64,000 nt of DNA from JADLHS01 sp964594985 (GCA_964594985.1 CAZQNQ010000010.1:87791-151790); one strand, 5' to 3'. Positions 24,871-33,695 are shown, counted from the stretch's first letter. The notes: generated by a model from the sequence alone, not told the origin. Translations and numbers: made by a program.

Positions 24871-27594
24871 ATGAAAATCTTGCGCCAAAAGCTGATTGTC
24901 GTGCTTGCGTCACTACTGTTCATTGTCGCGTCAAGTCAGGCCATTGAAGGACTGAAATTACAAATCATTTGTCCCGATGTTGTGTTGTCGTGGCCGAGTG
25001 TGGAGGGGGCAACTTACATTGTTCAGTATCGGCCCACGCTGGATCCGATTACGCCGTGGCAAACGCTGACCAACAATCTGCCCGCAGGGACGGGAACGAA
25101 CGTGACATTTTTTGTCCACTCGAACCGGGTTGATTGCTCGGCGGGGCAGATTTTTGGCATGGGGCTTTTGCCAGATGGCGGCAACGCAATGGTTTCATCA
25201 GCCGCATCGTTGTCTCCGGAAGAAAGAAGGCAGCTCAAACAGGCCCGGGAGACGCAACGCCTGGCTGAACTATTGGTGCAGTGCGAATTAGAGCAACGCG
25301 AGCCATACGAATGGGAGTTGAAGAATGAACCGCCACCACCGCCATCAACTGAAGAAGTTCGAGCCAAAATCCTCGCTGCGATGGAAAAGAGACAGGCTGG
25401 CTTGAACACCGCTGGCAGCGTCGGTTTGGCACCGCAATTTTCTTCTGCGGCAATCAACAGCGCCAACAGTTGCGCCTCGTATGTTGCCAGCAACAACAAT
25501 TCCGGGTTTTACCGTGTATTCTGTCCTGCACCCGTTGCTCAACTTGATGTGTTTGGCGTCGAGCAAGGTTCAACCATGAATCAGCTCGATATTTTGCTCA
25601 ATGATACGGACCCGGATGACAATCCAATTATGCTGTCCCACGTTCAACCGGCAGGTCACGGGGAAATAGAATATAGCGACGATGCCAGCATCTTTCGCTA
25701 CACGCCGACAAATACTTTCTCGGGCTTGGAGACTTTTTCGTACGCCATCACGAACGATGTGGGGGGATCAAACACGGCCACAGTATTTGTGTTTGTCAAC
25801 GCAGCGGGAAACAACCAGCCGTACACCCTGCCGTTAGAACTGACATTGCAGACAAATCAAACGGCAATTTCCTTCCCCATCCTGACCAACGCGGCAGACC
25901 CGGACAACGATGCGCTTCAACTTGTCGTCATTGCGCCACCCACCTACGGAACGGTCACGACCAACACCAACAGTGAACTCGTTTATTCGTGTACGTCGTA
26001 CTACGTTGCTCAGGATTCGTTCTTCTATGTTTTGACCGACGGACGCGGCGGATTTGTAAAACAACCCGTCATCATCAATCCGCAGGACGATGACGGAGAT
26101 GAAATTCCCGATGAATGGGAGTTGCAGCACGACCTTGACCCGACTCTAAACGATGCGGCGGATGATCCTGATGAAGACGGGTTGCCGAACCTCGCCGAAT
26201 ACAAGCTGGATACCTGCCCTTGGTCTTCTGACAGCCCGCTCAACTTGAGCCACATTGCCATCAATCAACCTTTCCGCGAATTTGCGCTCATTCCAGTGCC
26301 GCTCAAAAGCCACATCAAAAAGCCCGCTCTTTCCATGTTGCTCAATGGCAGCCGCGCCAACGGGTCACTGGTGAAACGGGCCGACGGATGTTGGTATCTC
26401 AACTGGGACACCGGCTATCTGGCTAATGGCCCATACTCCCTTGCGCTGGAATTGGAGTACCGCGCTGACCCGCAGCCGGGAGATTTGCCGGTGGTGGGAG
26501 CAACCGTGCCAGTCATCGTGACCAATGATGTGACCTTTAGCCAATTAGCCTCCACTTTCAGTGATTTCCTTGTGATTGACGTGAAGCTCGCCTTGCAAAG
26601 CGCTGACTGGCGGATTGAGTTCTTTGACGAAGCAAACCAATACCTTGGCTATTTTTACGGCACAACATCGGATGGCACAATTCAAGGCGCATGGGATTTG
26701 ACTGACGGCCAAAACCAGATTGCCTTCAGTCATGTCCGGACGGATTTTTATTTTGCTCCACATCAGGAAATTTCGCTCTTGGATGATGCCCCTCCGGGTG
26801 GTAATCAAAGGAAAGCCCGGCGTTGGTTCATCAAACAAATCCCCGGCGGAATCGGAAACACTTTCGTGGTCGCTTGGGGGTGGGATGCTTACACCACCAG
26901 CTTTAACAACAACCGCACCAGACTAATGCTCAATGGCGTCATTAACATTCTCGCCAATCCGGCTCGAGACGATGAGTATTTTCTGCGGCCTGGGGCCAAC
27001 TTATTTGATGGCAATGCGTTTCGCTATGATGATGATTTGGACAAGGAAACATTACTTTCGGCTTTGAAAGCCAGCGATAGTGGCAATTTCTTTTGGTTTG
27101 GACATGGCGATGTTGATGTGCTGCAAGGAGATCACAAGCGTTCATCAATCCCTCCTGACCTTGTAGAAAACACGTTGCAAAACAAGAGACACCGCTCAAC
27201 AAAAAGAGTTCCTGCCGTGGACAAGCACCCGTATCGCTTGGTCATTCTGAATGCTTGCAAAATGTATCATCCGAATTGGGCTCATGCGTTTGGGATTGAT
27301 TATTCGACAAATGGAACTACCAGCGATGTTTATGCCTATTACCAGCATGGACGGCAATCACAGGCGTTTGTTGCTTGGACAAATAACATTCAGGTGCCAA
27401 AGCTTGGCAATTTTAACTACCGTAGCGATGAATATGCAGTCGGGCTAGCGGCGCTATTTTCTCGATGGATGGATGGTTATGCTTTGGAAAACTGTCTTGG
27501 TTGGTATGAATACTACATGGACAATTACAATTTTAGCGGTCATGACTCTTGGAAAATATCCGGCACGGCTTACATGTGGCGGACGGCTCCATGA
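24871..27594 (+). CDS. Secreted multidomain protein with cadherin-like repeats and caspase-like C-terminal domain
   Basis: 907 residues. A signal peptide (about 1-24) is followed by an SVEGATYIVQYRPTLDP fibronectin-like strand, a charged linker, and two tandem-95/cadherin-like modules (about 225-400) containing LLNDTDPDDNPI and ILTNAADPDNDAL. A thrombospondin type 3 calcium-binding segment (DDDGDEIPDEWELQHDLDP, then DDPDEDGLPNLAEY) comes at about 410-445. The last ~200 residues contain FFWFGHGD (His745) and YRLVILNACKMY (Cys796), the spacing and context of the His/Cys pair of clan CD peptidases (CHAT, gingipain, caspase). Protease activity is inferred, not shown. GC is lower than in the neighbours. 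Confidence 0.7.
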   Translation: MKILRQKLIVVLASLLFIVASSQAIEGLKLQIICPDVVLSWPSVEGATYIVQYRPTLDPITPWQTLTNNLPAGTGTNVTFFVHSNRVDCSAGQIFGMGLLPDGGNAMVSSAASLSPEERRQLKQARETQRLAELLVQCELEQREPYEWELKNEPPPPPSTEEVRAKILAAMEKRQAGLNTAGSVGLAPQFSSAAINSANSCASYVASNNNSGFYRVFCPAPVAQLDVFGVEQGSTMNQLDILLNDTDPDDNPIMLSHVQPAGHGEIEYSDDASIFRYTPTNTFSGLETFSYAITNDVGGSNTATVFVFVNAAGNNQPYTLPLELTLQTNQTAISFPILTNAADPDNDALQLVVIAPPTYGTVTTNTNSELVYSCTSYYVAQDSFFYVLTDGRGGFVKQPVIINPQDDDGDEIPDEWELQHDLDPTLNDAADDPDEDGLPNLAEYKLDTCPWSSDSPLNLSHIAINQPFREFALIPVPLKSHIKKPALSMLLNGSRANGSLVKRADGCWYLNWDTGYLANGPYSLALELEYRADPQPGDLPVVGATVPVIVTNDVTFSQLASTFSDFLVIDVKLALQSADWRIEFFDEANQYLGYFYGTTSDGTIQGAWDLTDGQNQIAFSHVRTDFYFAPHQEISLLDDAPPGGNQRKARRWFIKQIPGGIGNTFVVAWGWDAYTTSFNNNRTRLMLNGVINILANPARDDEYFLRPGANLFDGNAFRYDDDLDKETLLSALKASDSGNFFWFGHGDVDVLQGDHKRSSIPPDLVENTLQNKRHRSTKRVPAVDKHPYRLVILNACKMYHPNWAHAFGIDYSTNGTTSDVYAYYQHGRQSQAFVAWTNNIQVPKLGNFNYRSDEYAVGLAALFSRWMDGYALENCLGWYEYYMDNYNFSGHDSWKISGTAYMWRTAP

Positions 27595-27607
27595 AGAAAG
27601 GCTGTTA

Positions 27608-27955
27608 ATGCAAACTAAAAACACGCCACCAGACGCAACTGAGGTTTTGATCAAAAAGAAACGGCACGGCCAACAACTGACGACCTCCGCGCTTTGCCTT
27701 GCGGTTGTTTTCTTTTTGAGCTTCTCGCCCTATGCCCCAACAACGCGGAACTTGATCTGGTATGAAATACAATGCTGGGGGCTTGTTGCCGTGCCGCTGG
27801 TTCTGTCTAGTTTTGCATTCATCCACTTGTTGCCTGTGCTGGTGCGCGGGGTAGGGACGCAACGAATATCGGCGGTTATTTTGCTGATCGTGTCAGGTTA
27901 CTATGCCTATCAAGGTTGGGAGGAAATCATCTTTCACTATATGATCAACCCCTAA
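27608..27955 (+). CDS. Small membrane protein, unknown
   Basis: 115 residues from ATG 27608. Three hydrophobic segments: TSALCLAVVFFLSFSPYAP, CWGLVAVPLVLSSFAFIHLLPVLV and ISAVILLIVSGYYAYQGWEEII. It begins 13 bases after the caspase-like protein gene on the same strand, so it is probably cotranscribed. No family recognised. Confidence 0.6.
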   Translation: MQTKNTPPDATEVLIKKKRHGQQLTTSALCLAVVFFLSFSPYAPTTRNLIWYEIQCWGLVAVPLVLSSFAFIHLLPVLVRGVGTQRISAVILLIVSGYYAYQGWEEIIFHYMINP

Positions 27956-27980
27956 AATTTCAGACGCCTCTATTACATTG

Positions 27981-28319
27981 ATGAAAACGGAGGATTCAAC
28001 CCAAGAAACCCGCCAGTCGGCGAATGATGCGAATATCACCCGGGTGGTGTTCACCGTAATTTTGCTGTTGTCCCTGTTCATCATCGCCAAGTCGTTCATT
28101 GCGACTCACAATGTGACTCAGTGGAGCGATGAGATTCAGATGATGTTCATCCGTGAGCAAACCGAAGCCGGGAAGCGGGGCTATTCAATTACAGAATACC
28201 TCACCCGGCTGGATGACATCCAGAAACAGTGGAAAGTCATGCGTCATGTCAGCGTTGGCTTGGCGGCGCTATCAGCCGTTGGGGTCTTTTTGGCGGGCAA
28301 ACGCAGGAACAAACAATAG
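27981..28319 (+). CDS. Small membrane protein, unknown
   Basis: 112 residues from ATG 27981. A helix at about 21-41 (VVFTVILLLSLFIIAKSFIA) and another near the C-terminus (VSVGLAALSAVGVFLAGKRRN) flank a hydrophilic domain (WSDEIQMMFIREQTEAGKRGYSITEYLTRLDD). It lies 25 bases after the preceding gene, and the next gene starts 13 bases later. No family recognised. Confidence 0.6.
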   Translation: MKTEDSTQETRQSANDANITRVVFTVILLLSLFIIAKSFIATHNVTQWSDEIQMMFIREQTEAGKRGYSITEYLTRLDDIQKQWKVMRHVSVGLAALSAVGVFLAGKRRNKQ

Positions 28320-28332
28320 TCGCAAGGCATTC

Positions 28333-29151
28333 ATGGACATCCTCTACATTTCACTTGCCTACAAATACGTGATGCTGGCGTTGATGCTGGCGGAGGTGAA
28401 TCACGCGGGCGGCAAACTCGAAATTCCCAACTGGCAGCCGATTACTTTCGCGCAAGTCGAGACCTACAACATTTCGCCGCCACGAATGCGCGCGGGCGGC
28501 AGTCTGGATACCACCAATGGAGTTTTTGGCTTTGGTGAAAATAAATTGCAATTCATACAGTGGCCGGAGCCGAATTCGGACTTGCCGCTGAGGGAGCGGC
28601 AGATGCGCTGGTCAAAGTTGGAATCCCTTGTTGACACCAACGGAGCCTATCAACTGGCGACCAACTGGTTGACGAGATTGGAAGTGGATGTGTCCGCTTT
28701 GGAGAAAAAGCATCCGGTGTCCGTGTTGCAACAATTCTTTTATCCCGGCGGGGACGTCAACCAGCAACGGATTTTACTGCCACGCTTTGAAGTGCGTTGG
28801 GGTAAAAATCCATCTCTGCCTGCGATTTGGGTTTCCATTTATGGGCCAACCAAAACGCCGCTTTTCATCCGGCAGGAGGACGGTTCGTTCATTCGGCGTC
28901 CCGAAGTGGTAAAGCCGGAAGCCATTGCGACACTGCTTTCAATCACCAACGCTACGTTTGCCGGATGGACCATGACTCAAAAATCCAATCTCGTCGTGCA
29001 GTCCGCTGGCAATGGGTATCCGACGCTGGTGTTTCCCGAAGTGATTTCTGAGGGAAAGACGCCAAAACAATCCACGCTGCTTATGAAGCCCAAGCCGCCT
29101 GTCGTCCCCGCCAAAAAGACTAGGATTTTGCCAGCGGCAAACCGGGAGTAA
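28333..29151 (+). CDS. Hypothetical protein, possibly periplasmic
   Basis: 272 residues from ATG 28333; a much longer upstream frame overlaps the previous gene and is rejected. A weakly hydrophobic start (MDILYISLAYKYVMLALMLAEV) may be a signal or anchor. The rest is beta-rich with no recognised motif. The C-terminus is Pro/Lys rich. It is last in the four-gene rightward series that begins at 24871. No function is proposed. Confidence 0.6.
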   Translation: MDILYISLAYKYVMLALMLAEVNHAGGKLEIPNWQPITFAQVETYNISPPRMRAGGSLDTTNGVFGFGENKLQFIQWPEPNSDLPLRERQMRWSKLESLVDTNGAYQLATNWLTRLEVDVSALEKKHPVSVLQQFFYPGGDVNQQRILLPRFEVRWGKNPSLPAIWVSIYGPTKTPLFIRQEDGSFIRRPEVVKPEAIATLLSITNATFAGWTMTQKSNLVVQSAGNGYPTLVFPEVISEGKTPKQSTLLMKPKPPVVPAKKTRILPAANRE

Positions 29152-29266
29152 GTCGCGCTAGGTACAGCCTTCTCAAACGGCCCGGGGCCAATCTATGACG
29201 GCGCGCCTCACCGTTCTGCAAGCAAATCCTTCGTGCCTTCCGCCGGTTCTCGACTATGCTGCGCTC

Positions 29267-29719
29267 ATGTTCGACGACTTGAACGACCTTTATCAGCAGG
29301 TCATTCTCGACCACTGCAAGAAGCCGCGCAATTTCCACGAGATGCCGCAGGCCAGTTGTTCCGCGCAGGGCCACAACCCGCTCTGCGGCGATCAACTCAA
29401 ACTCTTTCTCGCCCTCGACGGCGACACGATCAAGGACATCAGCTTCGTCGGCTCGGGTTGTTGCATCTCGAAGGCGTCGGCGTCGTTGCTGACGGAATTT
29501 GCCAAGGGCAAGACCAAGGCCGACGTGGAAAAGATGTTTGGTGAGGTGCGCGAGATGGTCACCACCGGAAAGATGGCCGAGGACGTCGGCAAGCTCGCGG
29601 TCTTCGCGGGCGTTTACAAATATCCGGCCCGCGTGAAGTGCGCCATCCTCGCGTGGCACGCCGTGATGGGCGCGTTGAAAGGTGACGCCAAACCGGTGAC
29701 GACCGAGTCCGAGCAGTGA
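29267..29719 (+). CDS. sufU: SufU/NifU-like Fe-S cluster assembly protein
   Basis: 150 residues from ATG 29267. The three ligand Cys regions are present: GHNPLCGDQLKL (about 44), GSGCCISKASASLLTEF (about 67) and RVKCAILAWHAVMGAL (about 125). The DLYQQVILDHCKKPRNFHEM start is the SufU family opening, and the short insert between the second and third Cys is a SufU mark. It should transfer sulfur from SufS for Fe-S cluster building. It is alone here; no suf operon genes are adjacent. Confidence 0.92.
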   Translation: MFDDLNDLYQQVILDHCKKPRNFHEMPQASCSAQGHNPLCGDQLKLFLALDGDTIKDISFVGSGCCISKASASLLTEFAKGKTKADVEKMFGEVREMVTTGKMAEDVGKLAVFAGVYKYPARVKCAILAWHAVMGALKGDAKPVTTESEQ

Positions 29720-29735
29720 CGGGCAACGGCGCGGT

Positions 29736-29936
29736 TTACCGGCGGCCCACGTAGATCAATCCCACCCCCACCGTTATCAGCACGGCTCCGCCGACATACA
29801 GCCAGGTGATGCGATTGTGGGTGGACGAGCTGAACATCTGGTGCCATTGGCCGTGGAAAGTCCGCGATTCACGATAGCCCCACACCAGTGCCGTGGTGCC
29901 CGCCACCAGACAAAGGATGGCAAACGTCTTCTTCAT
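29736..29936 (-). CDS. DUF3185-like small membrane protein
   Basis: 66 residues with two helices, KTFAILCLVAGTTALVWGY and WLYVGGAVLITVGVGLIYVG, joined by a polar loop (HGQWHQMFSSSTHNR). Small two-helix proteins with a central F.......HNRI loop match the DUF3185 pattern. It is last in a leftward run pssA - lysE - Cys-rich - DUF3185. Function unknown. Confidence 0.7.
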   Translation of the reverse strand: MKKTFAILCLVAGTTALVWGYRESRTFHGQWHQMFSSSTHNRITWLYVGGAVLITVGVGLIYVGRR

Positions 29937-29939
29937 GCT

Positions 29940-30122
29940 TCAATCTTCCGCTTCGGTTGCATCCTCCGCGCCGCCGAACTCCGGACAGCAGGAGCAGGAA
30001 GTTCCATAACAATCCGCACACAGTTTCTTTTCGCCAAAATCATAGGCGCCGTAACGCCCGCATTTGTCGCACGTACGCTGCGGATCGGGTTTGATTTCCG
30101 TATTCAGGTCCATTCCGGCCAC
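29940..30122 (-). CDS. Small cysteine-rich zinc-binding protein
   Basis: 60 residues (57 if it starts at the second ATG, 30113). The Cys arrangement CDKCGRYGAYDFGEKKLCADCYGTSCSCCPE contains two CXXC pairs plus a C-terminal CSCC, which suggests a treble-clef or ribbon zinc site. It is 3 bases upstream of the DUF3185-like gene and 9 bases downstream of the LysE gene. No known family assigned. Confidence 0.65.
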   Translation of the reverse strand: MAGMDLNTEIKPDPQRTCDKCGRYGAYDFGEKKLCADCYGTSCSCCPEFGGAEDATEAED

Positions 30123-30131
30123 AGTTTGGCA

Positions 30132-30812
30132 TCAAACCTTGGGCTTGGCCAGTTGCATGGCGATGTACGCCCCGTGCAACAGCGCCAGGAAGATCAGGCC
30201 GAAGCCCGAGGCGCGCTCCATCCGCAACAGGGTCTTCTCGGTGAACTTTTTGTGCCCCAGGGAAATCGCCCAGCTCAACCCGATGAACCAGACCCCCACG
30301 CCCGCGGTCACGCCCACCAGACAGGCCAGTTTGCCTTCGCGATTCGGCTCGACCCAGCCGCGCGAGATGAAATTGGCGCCGAGAATGATCCAGCCCAGCA
30401 ACACGCCGGGATTGGCCAGGGTGCGGACGAACCCCGTCATGAACGCGGAGTGCGGATGCAGTTTCGCTTCGATCTTCATCTCGATGCGTTGCTCCAGCTT
30501 TTCCACGACGGCGACGGTTTTCGCCATCGCGAAGCGCACGCCCAAAAACAGCAGGAAGGCGAAACTGAACACCTCCATGACCGACTTGATCGCGCCCTTC
30601 TGGAAAAAGGCCGCAAACCCGGTGAACGCGATGGCGCAATAGATGACTTCCATCACGGTCGCCCCGATGCCGATCAACGCGGCCCACTTGAACCCGCGCC
30701 GCGCGCCCTCGTTGATAATGGTCAGATTGACCGGCCCGACCGGGATGCACAACGCGAGACCCGCAATGAACCCGGTCAACGTCGCGATGAAGATAGGTGG
30801 CAACTCCGGCAT
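30132..30812 (-). CDS. LysE family translocator
   Basis: 226 residues with six hydrophobic segments. The LysE signature GLALCIPVGPVNLTIINEGARRGFKWA is at about 15-40, followed by GIGATVMEVIYCAIAF and FLLFLGVRFA. Later LANPGVLLGWIILGANFISRG matches the second conserved block. These proteins export amino acids or related small molecules through the inner membrane; the substrate is unknown. It begins 6 bases after the pssA stop. Confidence 0.87.
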   Translation of the reverse strand: MPELPPIFIATLTGFIAGLALCIPVGPVNLTIINEGARRGFKWAALIGIGATVMEVIYCAIAFTGFAAFFQKGAIKSVMEVFSFAFLLFLGVRFAMAKTVAVVEKLEQRIEMKIEAKLHPHSAFMTGFVRTLANPGVLLGWIILGANFISRGWVEPNREGKLACLVGVTAGVGVWFIGLSWAISLGHKKFTEKTLLRMERASGFGLIFLALLHGAYIAMQLAKPKV

Positions 30813-30818
30813 GATCCC

Positions 30819-31691
30819 TTAATCCGCCCGCTTCGGCGCTTCATCCTCGTCGTCATCTTCCTCGATGATGTCCCGGCGCGTCTGCCGCGAGAGCCGCGGC
30901 CGGATGAAGCCGTAAATCAGATACGCCGTGAAGAACAACGGCAGGATGAACATCAGAACCTTGCCCTTGGACACTACAATCAAGCCCAGCAACAAGATCG
31001 CAATCAACATCCCGGGGAACGACCGCGTCGTGCGCAGGTTCAGCACCTTGAAGCTTGGATACTTCACCTGGCTCACCATCATCCACGAGAGAAACAGCAT
31101 CAGCACCGGCAACAGGTAGCGCCAACGGCTGTGGTTGAACTTTCCCTCCATCCACCCGTTTTCATTGAGCCAGATCATCAAAAAGGTCAGTGAGGTGACC
31201 AGTGCCGCCGCCGAGGGAATGGGAAAACCGAGAAACTCCTTGCTGCCGCCCCCGGGCATGGCCGCCAGACAGTTGAACCGGGCCAGCCGAAACGCCCCGC
31301 AGACCAGATAAATGGACGCGATGAACCAGCCGATTTCCGCGTATTGTACAAAGACATCCTTGAGCACGATGCGATGCACCAGAAACGCCGGGGCCGCGCC
31401 GAACGAAATCAAGTCCGCCAGCGAATCAAACTCCCGCCCGAACGGACTGTCCGCCCCGATCATCCGCGCCACGCGTCCGTCAAACAGATCGAACACACAG
31501 GCGGCGAGAATGAAAGCCATCGCGATCTTGATGTCGGTGAAGTTGCCCGAGCCGATATCCGCCTCGACAATCTTCGTCAGCGCCACGAAGCCGCAAAAAA
31601 GATTTCCCGCTGTCAGCAGGTTCGGCAGGAAATAAATCTTCAGCTTCGGCTCGGGGGCGTCGCCGTTGGTAGTGGTGGTATTGTCAGCCAT
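30819..31691 (-). CDS. pssA: CDP-diacylglycerol-serine O-phosphatidyltransferase
   Basis: 290 residues from ATG 31691 (ATG 31718 adds nine). The CDP-alcohol phosphotransferase motif DG..AR........G...D...D is intact: DLFDGRVARMIGADSPFGREFDSLADLISFG at about 79-109. About eight transmembrane helices follow, then an acidic tail (IIEEDDDEDEAPK). FLPNLLTAGNLFCGF at the start is typical of PssA. It makes phosphatidylserine, the precursor of phosphatidylethanolamine. psd is not adjacent. Confidence 0.92.
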   Translation of the reverse strand: MADNTTTTNGDAPEPKLKIYFLPNLLTAGNLFCGFVALTKIVEADIGSGNFTDIKIAMAFILAACVFDLFDGRVARMIGADSPFGREFDSLADLISFGAAPAFLVHRIVLKDVFVQYAEIGWFIASIYLVCGAFRLARFNCLAAMPGGGSKEFLGFPIPSAAALVTSLTFLMIWLNENGWMEGKFNHSRWRYLLPVLMLFLSWMMVSQVKYPSFKVLNLRTTRSFPGMLIAILLLGLIVVSKGKVLMFILPLFFTAYLIYGFIRPRLSRQTRRDIIEEDDDEDEAPKRAD

Positions 31692-31829
31692 GTGGTCACT
31701 CAACCCGGATTCGCGCAAACCGCAGCTTGGGCTTTACCCGGTTGTTTCATGTGTTCAAGGTAAGGACGGTTCGCGCGGGGGCAAAGCATAAAATCCGCCC
31801 GGCGCGGAACTGATATCGAGATCGAACCG

Positions 31830-32207
31830 ATGAACCCTGATTGGGAACAGCTCAAGAAACTGGCCGCAACCGAAGTGGACATGACGTTGGCGGAACTGCC
31901 CGTGCGCTTGCGCGACTGCGCCGCCCGCCTGCCGGTCACCTTCGAGCGGGTGCCGCATGCGGATTTTGTCGCGGAAGGCATTGAAGCGGATTCGTTGGGC
32001 TTGTTCACCGGGCCGGCGTTTGGCGAGGAAGATCAGGCCGCGTCGCCCGTGCCCCCGCAGATCATTCTCTATCTCGAAAACCTCTGGAATTATGCGGAGG
32101 GCGACGAGGAGATTTACCTCGATGAAGTCCACACCACGTATCTCCACGAACTCGGCCACTACCTCGGCCTGGATGAAGACGACCTCACGGAGCGCGGCTT
32201 GGATTAG
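31830..32207 (+). CDS. Zincin-like metallopeptidase family protein
   Basis: 125 residues. The zinc motif HELGHYLGLDEDDL is at about 109-122 (TTYLHELGHYLGLDEDDLTERGLD), and the VTFERVPHAD and LGLFTG segments match the PF06262 small zincin group. These are short putative proteases of unknown substrate. It starts 138 bases from the divergent pssA gene. Confidence 0.85.
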   Translation: MNPDWEQLKKLAATEVDMTLAELPVRLRDCAARLPVTFERVPHADFVAEGIEADSLGLFTGPAFGEEDQAASPVPPQIILYLENLWNYAEGDEEIYLDEVHTTYLHELGHYLGLDEDDLTERGLD

Positions 32208-32245
32208 GAGCGCCGCGCACCGCCTCGGCCCGGCCCTGAGTTTTT

Positions 32246-32362
32246 GAACCACGAAACACACGAAAGGCACGAAAAGAACACCAAAGGAAAAACCTTCGCC
32301 GTGACAATTATCTCAACCGCTCGATTTTGTTCCCTTTTCGTGTGTTCCGTGTGTTTCGTGGT
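32246..32362. repeat. AACCACGAAACACACGAAAG inverted repeat
   Basis: The left arm aaccacgaaacacacgaaag and right arm cgtgtgttccgtgtgtttcgtggtt enclose about 70 bases. It is the same style as the arms at 5001-5155 and 11044-11135. It lies between the zincin gene and the sulfatase remnant. Confidence 0.65.
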
Positions 32363-32365
32363 TGC

Positions 32366-32731
32366 TTATCGGGCCGAGCCGGTACTCGGCGCTCCTTTCG
32401 CGTAAGCCTGCACTAACGCGGCCAATTCCTTTTTCACATCCGCAAGCTTCGGATCGCCGGCCAGATTCTGCAACTCGTGCGGGTCGGCTTGCTGATCAAA
32501 CAACATCGCGCTGTTCTTACCATCCAGGCCGAACTCCGCGTAGCGCCAACGCTCATTTCGCACGGCCACGCCGTGATATGTCTTCCCGTCCTCACTCCAC
32601 ACCGTGAACGCCGGATGATTCCACTCGGCCTTGGGATTCTTCAACAACGGCACAAGACTGCGCCCTTCGAGTTCTTTTGCCACCGGCAAACCGCACAGTT
32701 CCACCAGCGGCGGATAAAAATCCACAACCAA
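32366..32731 (-). pseudogene. C-terminal remnant of a sulfatase
   Basis: Only the last ~120 codons remain: VVDFYPPLVELCGLPVAKELEGRSLVPLLKNP, then WRYAEFGLDGKNSAMLFDQQADPHELQNLAGDPKLADV, the standard end of iduronate-2-sulfatase-like enzymes. There is no ATG, and a stop codon lies in frame three codons upstream. The catalytic CxPSR segment is absent. The break point at about 32740 is where a long repeat element begins, so insertion or deletion at the element probably removed the rest. Confidence 0.85.
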
Positions 32732-32740
32732 CCGGCCTTA

Positions 32741-33078
32741 GCGCCTGTTTGAAAAGACAGCATTGCCCCTCGTTCTCGTTCTCGTCGTCGTCCTCGATTT
32801 TTCAAGGGAATGCGAGGACGACGACGATTCGCCGGCACGGGAGTTTTCAGACCGGCTCTTAGCCGGAGCCATGCAGTTAAAGATCAATTGTGCCGCACGC
32901 CAAGGACGCGAAGGACGCCAAGGGGGGAAGTTTCTGTCGTGTTCCGGGCACCGTTGCTGGCGCTGCTTGGGTTGCGCTATGTCGGCTTTTAATCCGGCTG
33001 GTTTGCTTTGCGGCCTTCGCGCCCTTGGCGTGCGGCGCAAGAAGTTGCTACTGCATGGTTCCGGCTTAGACCAGAGCA
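32741..33078. repeat. Composite repeat element next to the sulfatase remnant
   Basis: It contains gtttgaaaagacagcattgc (also near 57607 and 58234), a TCGTCGTCCTC-rich tract with its complement, gttttcagaccggctctta, and then a 'cgccaaggacgcgaaggacg ... cgcccttggcgtgcggcg' inverted pair that recurs at 57955-58100. The 409-base gap before modE holds nothing else. Confidence 0.65.
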
Positions 33079-33140
33079 ACCTCCCATTCTGGCGAGGCTT
33101 GGGCTTGCCGTGCCCGGAGTGAGCGCGCTAATTTCACCCC

Positions 33141-33494
33141 GTGGCCTCGCAACCAAAAGCTCGCACCCGCCTCCGCATCTATCACGGGGAACGGATTGCG
33201 CTCGGCCCGGGCAAAGTGGAGTTGCTCACACGCATCGCGGCGACCGGCTCGATCTCCGAAGCCGCCCGGCAGATGGGCATGTCGTATAACCGCGCGTGGC
33301 TGCACGTTCAGGACATCAACAAAAGTTTCAAGTCGCCGCTGGTCACGTCATTGCGCGGCGGCAATTCCGGCGGCGGCGCGGCGCTGACGGAAACCGGGAA
33401 ACAAATCCTCGCTTTGTATCAACAGTTGGAAACCGAAGCCCAAGCCGCGACCGAGAAAACCTGGAAACAAGTCCAGCAACTGCTGCGCGATTAG
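33141..33494 (+). CDS. modE: ModE-type molybdate regulator, HTH domain only
   Basis: 117 residues from a GTG start. The winged-helix LysR-like HTH of ModE is clear: GPGKVELLTRIAATGSISEAARQMGMSYNRAWLHVQDIN at about 22-60, then GGNSGGGAALTETGKQILALYQQLE. The molybdate-binding TOBE/Mop domains of E. coli ModE are absent, as in many single-domain ModE proteins. It precedes a palindrome of ModE-box type and the porin-modABC genes. The last base of its final codon and its TAG stop lie in the TTAGAAC end of a repeat element. Confidence 0.88.
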   Translation: MASQPKARTRLRIYHGERIALGPGKVELLTRIAATGSISEAARQMGMSYNRAWLHVQDINKSFKSPLVTSLRGGNSGGGAALTETGKQILALYQQLETEAQAATEKTWKQVQQLLRD

Positions 33495-33638
33495 AACAGT
33501 TCGCAAAATGTTTGGCGGAACCGAATTTCCCGCACCCGGCCGGTGGCCACCCTCTCCCCATCCGATGGGGAGAGGGTCGGGGTGAGGGGCCTTTCGCCAG
33601 CACCTCGTTCCCGACCTTCTTTTGGCAGGACGCTCTAA
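33491..33638. repeat. 148-bp MITE-like element following modE
   Basis: It starts ttagaacagttcgcaaaatg and ends aggacgctctaa, with an inner ccctctcccc / ggggagaggg palindrome. The copy at 46034-46180 has nearly the same ends and length. The modE stop codon (33492-33494) is made by the left end of the element. Confidence 0.75.
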
Positions 33639-33695
33639 CCCACCCCGCAAGACGGATTCATGGCCACGCCCCGAAATAATCATGCCCCGCCCCAC

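Noticed and set aside
29817..31193. A 458-codon rightward open frame opposite lysE and pssA
   Set aside because: Arg/Gln/His-rich shadow of two well-supported genes; no motif.
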